From NCBI GenBank assembly GCA_032164295.1, contig JAJHTX010000010.1:558001-622000 (forward strand): DNA of 64,000 bases, in the 5' to 3' direction. Under the pieces are notes generated by a model. The model was not told the DNA's origin and searched no databases. It saw nothing but the letters and a program-made list of their open reading frames with translations. This document shows positions 24,656 through 36,100 of this stretch, piece by piece; within the stretch, counting starts at the first letter, position 1, and each line of letters opens with the position of its first letter. The stretch is from Inonotus obliquus (Eukaryota > Basidiomycota > Agaricomycetes > Hymenochaetales > Hymenochaetaceae). The translations under genes were made by a program, and so were the position numbers.

Positions 24656-25279
24656 CGCGATCAACAGATTTCGCCTCTGTTAGTCTTGATAGATCCGATT
24701 CGAGTCGTCGTTGCGTTACGTTAAACCCGACTTCTATCCGCGTTTGTCGTGACGATTGTTTTCAATGAAGACCGGGGATGTGAAAGTGCGTTTTGTAGTC
24801 GCCGTCCGACGTAGCAGTTATTGGCAAGGTGGACCTATGTACTCAGCGTTGTCGGTAGTACCGCCAAGGTCGTCATTCGCGCGATGCAGGATGGAGAAAG
24901 CGTGATCACAGATCAGGGTCCAGATTTGGTGAGATGATCGGCGATCAAAACGTGTATTGATGGAAAGATAGCAGCAAAACCATCAGCAAAACCAGTTTAA
25001 CCTCAATTTAGAAAGCTGGCAAAGAAATCACAAATCAAAGTTCACATTGACAGCACCCGTCGATTATCTGCTACTCAAAAAGATACAAAGATTGTTACAG
25101 AAATGTCCAATGAAGAAGAGAAACTAGGTAGGAAGTGCGAAGTCCTTACGTTATCTATCCAAGCGTTATAAATGGGAAACGAGCGTGAAGATGAGATGTG
25201 TACGATATAGTCCACAGTAAAAACATACAGATGCTATGTAGTACACATCATACCCAATAGACATAAAAAAAGAATCCCG

Positions 25280-27558
25280 TCAGCGATAATTGAGTCTACC
25301 TCCAGGCTGAAAAGCGGGTGCGCCGCCACGTCCTGGTAATGGAACATTATATCCCGTAATGACCATAGCAGGCAAAGCTGGTAGCGGTCGAGAGGGTCGT
25401 CTTGGGGAATCAGAAACTGGTACTGGAACTGGATCAATCGGAGGCGTCGCGATGGTAGGCACAGGAGGTGGAGTAGTACCGGGGTCGTCACCAAATGTAA
25501 CACGTCGGCTATGCTTCGTACGATCTCGAGACTTTGAACGCGACAGAGATGAACCAGAACGATTGGATCCCAAGCTTACAAGAGAGCGAAGAGACCGTTT
25601 TGAGCCTGTTCCGGAACTCAAAGCACTTGCAGTGCTGGCCTTGGATGGCGTCTTCGAATGACCCTTTCCACTTCTCTTCAATTTAACGCTCTTTCCGCTT
25701 CGCTTTCCCGTGCTCGCACTATTACTGCGCGATGCAGGCGCAGAATCGAGTTTAAAGTCGAATGAAAGCGGCGTGAGTCGAGGTAGGGAGGGCAGTTCAG
25801 GAAGTAATGGAACAGAATCGGGGAGAAGCTGTTCGCTGGAACTGGATGCTTCCGCATTATGACCGTAGGGAGCTGCCGACTCTCCTTCGGGTTCGGCCTC
25901 TTCAGGAGATTGAGGGTGAGGCATGGGTTGCGAGGTAGGTCGAGTTGGATGAATCGAATAGCCTGGTCGGAGCGAGTGTAGCGGAGGCGGAGCTGAAAGC
26001 GGTGTAGGTTCAAGTGGTGGAGATGGCTCGGGGGGATAATCAAATGTCCTTCTTTTGATGCGCTTTAGATTGAGACCGTCCGGTTTCTTTGGCGATATTG
26101 GGGTTACCAAACCACTCTCCTCCGACACTGTTGGTTTCGTATTCGATACGTCCCTAATCTCGGTATGTCCGTGACGACCGAATGTCCCGTGAGTGGTCGA
26201 ACTCATTCGTCGCTCGTCCCGATCGGTGCCCGAGGATTTAACGGTCTGGTCCGTATACTGTGTATCGGACCGTGAAAGCGAACTCTGTGTAGGTGCCTCC
26301 CCGGACAGTTCACGAACATGGCGTATTATGCTAAGTCCAGCGGCAACGTTGGAGTCACGTAGACGCGCGGTAGGCTGCGGAGCGTCTCTTTTCGTTTCGA
26401 TCATTTGATGCATTGACGAGATAGATCCCGAATGGACCGATTCTGGTATCGGCGGCATGGACGGCACTCGCCACCACGTTTCGCTCGCTGTGTGGGTTTC
26501 CGAAGTCGGAAGGAGCGGTTTTGTTTGTGGGGGAGTGTGTGCGACTGCGGGAGTCTTGTGTATAATTGTCGGAGAACCTTGTGTGTTGAGACTGGGTTCC
26601 GTACTCTTTGATGATGAAGAAACGAGCGAGGGATAACGGAACGTGGTCATGGAGGTAGTATTTGAGGGTGTATCCGATGTTGCGAGCGATACAGATCGTT
26701 GAAACGCGTTGACTAATGGAGAGGTCGGACCTGTTACTGAAACCAGAGTCGACTCTTGTGATGGCACATCAGGAATGGGAGGAAGACTAGCGCTTCTTTT
26801 GTCCACATCTACGAGTCGCACACTAGCTTCGGCTTCAGGGAAAGTCCTATCCTTGGGACCCAATGGTTTGCCGAGGGAAGATTCACTGCTTTCATCGTCA
26901 AAATTAGGAAGGGTCTGTAGTATCTTCCTGTTAAGCAATGCGCTAGGTGGGAGGCTCGGCGTCAACTGCGGAGCCTGGGTGACCATTGGCGCCATATCGT
27001 TGACCACGGTCATCCTGGGTGGCTGCTCTTCCAACAACGGAGCGACTGCATCCTGGTGATACTCCGAGATTATTCGCACATGGTTGCGACGCGAGCTCGC
27101 ACGGCTCTCTGTCGTGGATGACCCGCGCCTCTTTCTCCAACGAACTACGGGAACGACAATGACAACGAGAAAAAACACAAGCGCAATGCCACCCAGGACA
27201 CCCAGGACGACAGGGCCTGTATTTGAGCCATCTACATCATCTTGTACGGCAACAACAACGGTGGTGACGACCTGGGGGAAATAATTCCAAGTAAGTATTT
27301 CCATGATCGACGCAGTCAGAGTTACTATACTCCAGCAAGCTGCAGTGCACGTACCGGTCGTGAGCTTGGGTTGGTCGTCGACATCCGCACGTGTCCTGCG
27401 AGAGACGAGGAAGGAGAGGGTGAGAGAGAAAGAGCCGCAGAGAGGTAGTCGTCAGGAAGAAGACCATGAAGATGACAGGAGCTCTCGGTAATCGTCAATA
27501 AAAGGAAAGTAGCCAGGTATGGAGGCTGTGTATCCGGCAAACGCTCGTTGCTACTCAT
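25280..27558 (-). CDS. Hypothetical single-pass membrane protein with long disordered tail (about 731 aa)
   Basis: Proposed exons are 27558-27355 and 27271-25280; the intron (gtacgt...cccccag) joins in phase 0 and the total of 2196 nt closes. One clear membrane helix, VVLGVLGGIALVFFLVVIVV, is followed by RWRKRRG. This gives a short Ser/Thr/Pro-rich outer part and a cytosolic tail of about 600 residues rich in Ser, Pro and basic patches (e.g. KRSGKSVKLKRSGKGHSK). The layout resembles fungal stress or wall-sensor-like proteins and many agaricomycete 'mid2-like' proteins, but no specific domain is recognised. The amino terminus is uncertain: a second frame with a signal-like MVFFLTTTSLRLFLSHPLL overlaps exon 1 but does not join in phase. 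Confidence 0.65.
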
Positions 27559-27915
27559 TTATCCTTTTGCACCGATTGGTCTGCAAAATCACGCGTTCGG
27601 TCCCTCATTCTTACCCTGAGCATTCAGAGCAGCGTATCAAAAGAACAAGTTAAAAAGGTAGAAAATATTTGTGTTAAATTGTTGCCCGGATCAGATCAGC
27701 CAACGCGGATCACACAACCAACAAAGTCGCGAACGCGGTAATTGAGCGGCGACTCGGACACGGAGCGGAAAATATGGTCGAATTTCAAATACTTGTTTCG
27801 TCGTGAGACAAATAGTCGTTGGAATCATTGAGATCTAACAAGTGGTAATCTATGAAACAAACGCGACAAACATAAAGCCCCGCCGGCGGTGCGTCCAGCA
27901 ATGATTGAAGTGATG

Positions 27916-28523
27916 TTAGATGCAAGCGTCTTGAGACGCAGCAATAACATTCAAGTCTGATGACTCGACGTCAATAGAGCTTATGCTCATATTCCGCAGA
28001 GCCTTCAGACGAACGACAATCTCGTCCATTGAGGAACGCAGCTTTGGGTACTTCCAGCAGTCCTCGCAAAATCTCCAGCCCAGATTTCTTTCCAGAATGA
28101 TAGCCAAGAATGAAAGCAGACTGGTAGAGAAGGACGTTCGTTTCCTTCAATGGCCCTTCCCAGTCCTCAACTGCGAGAAAGGCACTCCTTTACCGAGTGG
28201 AATATCAGATTGCCGTAGACCAGGAGAAATTTTTAAAGCTCTTACATATAAAGACATCGAATAACTTGATTTCAGTACGTGTGGCCTTGTTTCGCCCATT
28301 ACATAGATTTGAGTTCATCGCTTTGCATTTCTGGCGCTTTTCGTCGCGCAAAAGAGTCGTGGCGGGTCCAAATCGTAGTCCCGCTGGTTGGATCCTGTGC
28401 CACCTCGAAGTTTGATAGTAGGTGAGCCCAGAATAACACTGTCCTGAAGCAAAGTGTACTTGGAGTTAACAGCACACTTTCAGGAGAATTTGACGATTTA
28501 CTATACGTTGCGATTCTGTTCAT
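27916..28523 (-). pseudogene. Protein-kinase-like remnant
   Basis: Pieces of a kinase catalytic domain appear in order on the minus strand. A segment PESVLLTPS (compare the 'ENVLL' part of the catalytic loop) is followed by LLSNFEVAQDP, where the metal-binding DFG reads NFE. Then comes ARRKAPEMQ (compare the APE motif), and finally WRFCEDCWKYPKLRSSMDEI then VVRLKAL, the typical end of subdomain XI. The catalytic HRD is not seen, stops or unclear junctions separate the pieces, and no intact start was found. I call it a decayed kinase, although a degenerate pseudokinase gene with unrecognised introns is possible. Confidence 0.4.
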
Positions 28524-29363
28524 ATAGACGCCGGTGATCTATGTACAAGACCGTCAGCGATCAATCAACACTAAACGTTTCGTGCAACTCACAAGCGGAA
28601 GGAGATCCGCTTCAGGACTGCATATGGCCGAGACAGGCTCTACCCAACCAAGCACAAGCTCCAGACGATCATCAATACCTTCTCAAACCATAACATAGGG
28701 AGAACATAAGCCGTGTTCACGGTTCTGCGATATATCAACGTTTGTTTGCAAGCACCTTGCCACCATGTTCAAAGTTCGTGTTTCCATGGTACGTACGAAC
28801 GAGGAAAGGGCGGCATGCTTAAGCTGCAACGGTCCGCCGACCTCGCAAACGACGCGTCTAGTGTCACCGACGACTGCCATTATCGAATGCGTCAGTGCGA
28901 TGAATTGACCGAGTCGCGAAGTCGATGGCGAGTGACGCGAGCATCTTCTATGGATTACTTGAGCATGAATGCGCTAATATAAAGTACATTATGTAAACAG
29001 TCTTTTTAGACTGCATTCAGCCACCCTTGACTTTCACCACCTTGTTTTTCAAACCTTCTCCGTCGGTACTTATCAATGAAGCACGACTCGAAACGTCTGC
29101 TACGACGGGCCTAAGATCCAACGTAGTCTTGTATTTCTTCTCCACCAACACGAACGAGCCGATTCTACTTGGACGAATGCTTTTATAGGATGTATATTTA
29201 GTGGCTCACTGATCATCATGGGGGACTACCCTGAGGCTTTCGTATGATATAGTACAACTTCAAGCCCTCATCTACCGCCCTCTCACTTTCGACCACCACT
29301 TGATCCTTCTTCTATTCGCCCCGTCCGCATCCATCACTGTAGTATTCGAATCCCGGCATAGCA
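28524..29363. other. Intergenic region
   Basis: I see no supportable gene, repeat or structural RNA here. Confidence 0.5.
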
Positions 29364-30593
29364 ATGGACGGAGGTTCGCTCACGCTCACCGTGCTCGGCT
29401 CAACACTCGGCCTGGCTGCTATCGTAGGCATCAGGGCTTCCAGTGGCTTTGGGGGATCTCGATTCCTTATAGAAATCCCGAAGCGTGTCACAATAGTGAC
29501 TCTGAGAGTTGTTGCCATATCATGTTGGCTTGTATATGATGGTATCATCCTCCTTGTCGACTTCGCCAAATTCGCCAAGCGTGATTATAAACGCATCATC
29601 ATCAAATATCGCAAAGACTATGGTCCTCTGAACTGGCGTAATCTTTGCAAGTTTCTGCTTATTTTCAAGATATGGGACCCGCTGCCGTATGATTTACTCA
29701 TCGGAAAGTCGCCGGTCGATCGAAGGGTACCATTTAGAGATAAGAGGCATTGCGGGTGAGTTAATCATTTTCAAATTGTTGTAATGTTCATCTTTTGACT
29801 ATAAACGTTGGGGTTGGGCAAAGGTTTGTCGGAGTATGCCTTCGTTTTCGTATGGGACATGGACCCGTTAGAACAAGGACCGGAGGCCGTCAGTATCTGC
29901 ATGGCCGTAGTATTTCTGTCCCAGCCTACCTCCCGCTTGAAAAAGATGGAAGCCTACGTGTTGATTTGATTAGGAAGACGTTCCATATCGAGGAAGTAGA
30001 GGTGAGTTGCAGATAGTGCCACCACGTATAGCTTGTAACCAATATGTACAGGCCCTTTTCCCCGGTCGCAACGATGTGTATCGCGTCACGAAAGGAGACA
30101 TTATCTCACCGGTCATGCTTCATCAACTCACGCAAGAGTTCAACTGCGTTCACGTCGTAGGTCCGTCGTACTCTGCCCCTGATTATAATCTACCAGCAGT
30201 AATACTCATTTTGACTTAGAATACGTAGACGCCTACTGTATACAACGCCGAGAGTTTCGCCAGTGGCTGCTTGAAACAAAGGTTCATTACCTCATCCGCG
30301 TTGCGTGCTACCTCGCTGTCGTCTTCGCCATCGCATTTGTGACATTCATTGGATCGAAGCTTCTCTATGCAGTTGACTCTGGGAAGCTGTGGTGGTGTAT
30401 TTCTTATGCGTTTGGGATAATCATTGGTTGGATGAGTCTAGCGATGTTTCTCGAGTATAGATATTGTAAGCTTAAGAAGCTCAGAGCGAACGTCATCAAC
30501 GATACGTATCTCATGGATATTCCGTGGCATACGTTTCCATCGAGGTACTCGGCGTACAGACTTACCAACCTCGGTCAATCATACTTCTTGTAA
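29364..30593 (+). CDS. Hypothetical multi-pass membrane protein (350 aa)
   Basis: Proposed exons are 29364-29755, 29824-30001, 30052-30160 and 30220-30593; the sum of 1053 nt closes the frame. Hydrophobic stretches occur near the amino terminus (LTVLGSTLGLAAIVGI and VAISCWLVYDGIILLV). Two strong helices lie near the carboxyl terminus (YLIRVACYLAVVFAIAFVTF and CISYAFGIIIGWMSLAMFL). The central part is hydrophilic with LHGRSISVPAYLPLEKDGSL. No family is recognised. The carboxyl terminus ends RLTNLGQSYFL. The third donor (gtccgt) is slightly weak but is the one that keeps the frame. Confidence 0.7.
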
Positions 30594-30978
30594 ATTGTCA
30601 AGTGTGCGCTTGATACTTTTCTATGTGCCTTTTTTTCTTTTTCGGACATGAAAACGTCTTTTTTGTATGCCCACCTATGGTTTTCCATTTCTATGCGTTC
30701 TCCTTTACATATGCTACTCAGATTAAGTCTTGGTATATGCGAAAAATATATTATGTAATGGATTGCTTCGCGTTACGGAGGTATTTCCTCCTTCACGACT
30801 TCAACTTGGTCGGTTGTTGAGATGTTCTTATCTCACCACCATCACCTCTGTACCTACAGCTTGCGCTATAGCCATTTCTAGTCCCAGTATTCTACTTCAG
30901 TTTTCTCTCCCATCATCTTCTCAAGACGGCTGACGTGCACAGACGCGCATCTATACGCGTCTTTTCTTTCGTATTCAG

Positions 30979-32638
30979 ATGCCAAAGCGCGAACCGACGC
31001 CACCTCTCGAGGAGGGTTCCACTTTCCTCATTGTCAACTATCCTTATCCTTACTTCGCCAATATGAACATTATATCTGACCGATACGTTTTCGCGCAATG
31101 GATCGTAGCATGTATCGGGAGACAGTACCAGAGGGACTTTGTTGCTATTTATTACAAGACCAGAGTACGTATCATATTTGCACGCGATATTTGAACGATG
31201 AATAGCGTTGATAGATACTCTCGGACGAATAGGTGAATGAAAATATGGTGATTATAGAGATTAGCAAAGATTGTCCGAAAATCGACGCCCTACTTGGCGC
31301 ACACAAGTGGAGCGAGTTCCTCAAACGGCCAAATCCTCAGGAAGTTACGATGACTAGCAGGATATACTACTGCAGATATAGTAATTATCGTGAGGTGGAT
31401 AAGTATCAATGGAAGCAACTTAATGTCGACGATCGATGGTTTGATGATTACGATCCTATCAACGGGCAAGTGCACCAAAAATAAATTACTCAAGAGTACT
31501 GATAGTTCTGATGCTGGCATTGTTTTATTACTAGACCATTCATAACCAACCCTTACCCAACAGCTGGTTTCTGCGAGGTGCCGCCGGAGAGCCAGGTTGA
31601 CTATCGTCTTTGTCGTCCTCTTCCAGTTGCATTATTCCCAAGGTCGAAACCTTCCGCTAAGCGGCCTATTGGTATGTCCGGTCACGTCGAATAAATTCAT
31701 GCGCAGGTGATGATAATAGAGGAACTCTAGTTCCTGGTTCCGATGTCTACGTGAGTGTCAAGCAAGCAGGCGGACAGCCCATGCCGGTGTCTGCTCCAAC
31801 TCCGACGAAGCAGACAACCAAGTCATGGGCTAGTATAGCAAGCACAGGCGTTTCACGCGCAAATAGCGGAGGTGAATGTTAGTACTCGTCCCTCTGCTCT
31901 TCTCCGGTACAATCTCATGGATGATAACCTTAATCAGGGCGGCAGGCAACATCGAGTACTTTGTCGACGGGTCCGCACTCTACCGTTTCTCTCACAAACG
32001 GTTATAACACGGATAATGCCATAGAGCCTCCACCAGGACTCTCAATGAAGCCCTCTCAAGAAAGGATAGACTGGGAGTTCGAGCCGTCGTCGGCTATCAC
32101 CCACTCAGACTCGTCAGAGTTACCCGAGGTCGAGATCATCACTTCCGGGTTTGCAGCCGCAGCCATCAAAGACCACATAAAGAAAACCAACATAACTCAA
32201 ACTTCATCAGAACAAGACGAAGATGAAAAGGCAGCGCAAGAAGACTACTGGGCTGAACTCCCCGTCCGTCCAACAGACTGGGATAAACCCATATGTCCGG
32301 AGCATCAAATATATTGTCCGGGGATCTGTAAAACCATGTCTGAGATCAAGAAAAAGATGAAGAGGGAGGCGGCTAAGGCTTCGACTGGGTGGAATAAGGA
32401 GTCGGGGAACAAGGGCGGAAACGAGGATAGTGAATGGAATAATGGAGATGGGTGGGAAATAGCGAAGCCGAAAGGACGGGGGAGAGGGAGAGGAAGGGGA
32501 CGTAAGTTTTTCTAATGATATATTTTCTGCGGATTGTATTGTCGATTTGCTCATGCGCCTGTTTCATTTTCGATTTTCTGTATAGGTGGACAATCAAGAG
32601 GTAGAGGAGCGAGAGGAAGGGTCGGTGGCTGGTGCTAA
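30979..32638 (+). CDS. Hypothetical protein with RGG-box tail (445 aa)
   Basis: Exons 30979-31164, 31233-31465, 31535-31671, 31707-31871, 31938-32501 and 32586-32638 add to 1338 nt and close the frame. The second intron must use a GC donor (GG|GCAAGT at 31466); with any GT donor the frame breaks. The amino-terminal half looks folded (VNYPYPYFANMNIISDRYVF; WKQLNVDDRWFDDYDPING). The middle is Ser/Thr-rich and disordered. A motif CPEHQIYCPGICKTM could bind metal. The end is an RGG box (RGRGRGRGRG...RGRGARGRVGGWC), suggesting RNA binding. Not assigned to a named family. The start is the first ATG, and upstream exons cannot be excluded. Confidence 0.65.
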
Positions 32639-33185
32639 GCGAGATTACAACGGTTTCCAAGTAGGTTTCGAGGAGGAAGGAACGCCGGGTCCAAGGCGCA
32701 GATAGTCGAGGTTCAAAAAGTGAAGACTTCACACCCAACTTTGTACTCTCTCTCTCAATGTCCCCCCTTTTTGGTTCTCAAAATGTTTTCCTGAGCTCTT
32801 CGAAATGCTTTGGCTCCCAGTCGAAATAAGCGGCATGGCCATTGGCCAAATGAATTCTTTGGTAAATAGGATAAATGTACTTTTACGTGAAATAAAAATA
32901 CAGTTCGACTCGCGTGCAACGTTCGTCTCTCTACGTTTCGTATCCTCGAACCTGTCATCTTCGATTCTCTTCCAAATTCCCTACGACAATGTGACGATAG
33001 TTTCTGTGCTAACAATTATACAAATAACAAAGTACAGCTTCCTGTTGAACTACATGTTTACAAAGACGTAGAGTACGTCACTCCTGTAACGGGAAGCCCT
33101 TCCACCGATCATCGCCCAAAGGCGAGTTCACAAGATCCAATTTCGTCGAAAACTGCGCATTTAAGATAGCAGTGTTTCGAGGTCG
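32639..33185. other. Short intergenic spacer
   Basis: This spacer lies between the convergent RGG protein and the STAND gene. Nothing else is recognisable. Confidence 0.5.
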
Positions 33186-36100
33186 CTACAGGGTCCCATG
33201 CATATCTTCTGGAATCCACGTGAGCAATTCCCCTCCTGAACCTAGAACCCACCCATCGTTATCCAACTTCCAGTCTGAGGTTGCCTGTTGCAGGTTACTC
33301 TTGCATGTCACCAACGCCGAGGTCGATGAAGAAGGTTGTATATCGTCCGAAGGCATTTCACTGGGCAATTCTAAAACGATCTCCCAAATCCGTATAGTCC
33401 GATCACCAGAGCTAGACACAACGTACTTCCCATTTGGCGAGAACATCACCGAATGGACAACCCTAGTATGTCCTTCAAGCGGAGCCAAGACAGGATTGCC
33501 AGTGTCAGCATCCCATATACGGATAATCCCATCGAGCGAGCTGGACGCGATGTGCTTGCTGTCTGGTGAAAACGCAACTGAACGGACCTGAGCCGTGTGA
33601 AACTTGAGTGGTCCTAAGACTAGCTTGCCGGTGTCGGCCTCCCTGACACGGATTGTCCCATCAGCCGAGCCGAAGATGACGCGCTTGCCGTCAGGAGAAA
33701 ATGCGATCGAGGTAACTGCTTCCGCGTGTACGTTAAATGAATAGGAGACACGTTGGCCGGTGATCGCATCCCAGATACGGATACTTCCATCGTGCGAGCC
33801 AGAAGCGACGTACCGTCCATCTAGGGAGAACGCGACCGACAACACTATATCTGCATGTCCCGTCAAAGGACCCACGACAGACTGACCGCTGACGGTATTC
33901 CAAATGCGTATTGTACTATCCCAAGAACCGGAGACGAGGAATTTGCTATCGGGAGAAAATGCAACTGAGCTGACTCCGTCACTGTGCCCCTCGAGCGGTC
34001 CGCAAATGGGATTGCCAGTTTCGGCATCCCAGACACGAATACTTGCATCCCCGGAGCCAGACGCAAAGCGTTGCCCGTCGGGCGAAATTGCGATCGACCA
34101 ATTGCGCCAACGTGCCCCTCCAAGGGGCCTGTAACGAGCTTCCTCAGTTCGGCGTTCCAAACGCAGATCGTTCCATCTAGAGAACCAGTGACTACCCGGT
34201 TTCCGTCCGGGTGGAAGGTAGCTGAATAGACCCAATCAGTATGCCCCTCGGATGAAACCAACTCGATCCTCCCGCTATCCGCATCCCAGATTCGGATCGT
34301 GAAATCGTCAGACCCGGATACAATGCGCTTTCCATCTGGTGAAAACCCAACCGAGTTGACGTCTCTTGTGTGCACTCTGAATGGACCCGAGACAAGCTCT
34401 CCGGTGTTGGAATCCCAGACGCAAACCGTATTGTCCGCAGAGCCGGAAGCAATGTACTCTCCATCTGGCGAAAATGCCACCGACCAGACCCGTGCTCCGT
34501 GTGCCTTGAAGCTCAAGAGTAGCTGGCCGCTGTAGGCGTCCCACATCCGTATCGTTTTGTCGCAACAACCACAGATGACGCGCGTTCCATTGGGAGAAAA
34601 AGCGACTGAATTGATCCCGCCCGTGTGTCCCTCATACGCCCCCAAAATAAGTTTCCCACTCTCGGCGTCCCATATACGGACCGTTCCCTCATCAGAGCCA
34701 GAGACCAGGCGCTTGCCATCGGGAGAAGACGCGACTGACCAGACAAGCTCCGTGTGTCCCTCGAATGGCCTCAAGAGCAGCTCGCCCGTGGCTACGTCCC
34801 AGATACGGATGGTCCCATCTTCAGAGCCAGACGCGATGCGCTCCCCATCAAGTGAGAACGCGACTGTCATGACTCCACCCGAGTGTTTCCCCAGCGTAAG
34901 AACAACGACTTGACCGCCGTCAACGTCCCGGATGTGGATAGTCCCGTCCTCGGAGCACGATGCAACGCGTTTTCCATCTGGCGAAAATGAAACAGATCTG
35001 ACAAAGTGAGAGTGCCCCATGGACGGTTCCGAGATGGGCTCGCCGCTGTCTGCGTCCCATATACGTATCGTGCAGTCGCTGGAGCCTGAAACAATACGCC
35101 TGCCATCAGACGAAAACGCGACTGACTCGACAGTCCTATGGTGTCCTTCCAAGACTTCTAAGCATGTCGCCGGAATCTTTGATCCCGTTCGGTGCACCCG
35201 TACAACCGGATGTGTCCTTGAGTAATGATCGGAGACGCATGATTCACCCCCGCCAAAGAGACAGGACGGATAAGTAAACATGAGGAGCGCATCGAGAGAT
35301 CGGGACTGCAAAAGCACTGGCCAGCCTGTACGTATCCCAAAGGAACGATGAAATATCTGGACGAATTGGCTGCATGAAGATGAGAAAAAGTGCTTAAGAC
35401 GTGAAAAGAACTACTGACGGCGATCCTAATGCAAGCATCACGCAGAGAACCTCCTGCGATACGTTTGAAATATTTCTTTGAACTAAGGACCTCGAGCCAG
35501 TACAGAAGATGATTGTACGCGAAAGTCTCGAGTCCTTTCAGCAGCCCAGTGGGATCCTCCAGCTCACAGAAATGGGTGGACCAAAAACGGCAAGCATAGT
35601 CGAAATGCGGCAGAATCCTGTCCTTTACCCGTTCCTCGAGACCTGGGATGGCGTCATTGAGAAGGAAAGACGTTGGGATGTCGCAGATATTGAATCGTAA
35701 TTCTTTCTTCATCACTTCAAAGCACCTCTCCGCAATTCTCTTCTTCTGACTAGCCTCGCCTATGCTCCACGGAGTACCGCAACTCCTGTCAGTCAAATAG
35801 TCGGCAAAGGAGGTATGGTGGAGACGAATCGGCATTCCGGATTCGAGAGAAAGCAAAGACGTTAATCGAGCCAAAACGGAGTTCACAGTATTTTCTTTCA
35901 GGCCAAGAAAGGCAGCAATGTCACAACTCGTCATCGCTTCCTTCGCAAAGAGAATAAGTCCCATAATTCTTCCAAATTTATCCCTGTAGTCAGTCCTCCC
36001 CCATGGAATCCCAGACTGTTCCAGCACAGTCGAATACAGACTGTCAATGCCACCGCCAACGGTCCGTACGTTTCCCAGGAGATTATTTAGTTCATCCACA

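Noticed and set aside
27237..27467. Signal-peptide-like frame MVFFLTTTSLRLFLSHPLL as the amino terminus of the single-pass protein
   Set aside because: Its donor phase does not match the acceptor of the main exon. It is kept only as a possible alternative.
33863..35317. A 484-residue WD40 open frame and an overlapping 349-residue one, as two separate WD40 genes
   Set aside because: They are the two halves of one repeat array in the STAND gene, separated by a one-base frameshift. Neither has its own promoter or sensible start.
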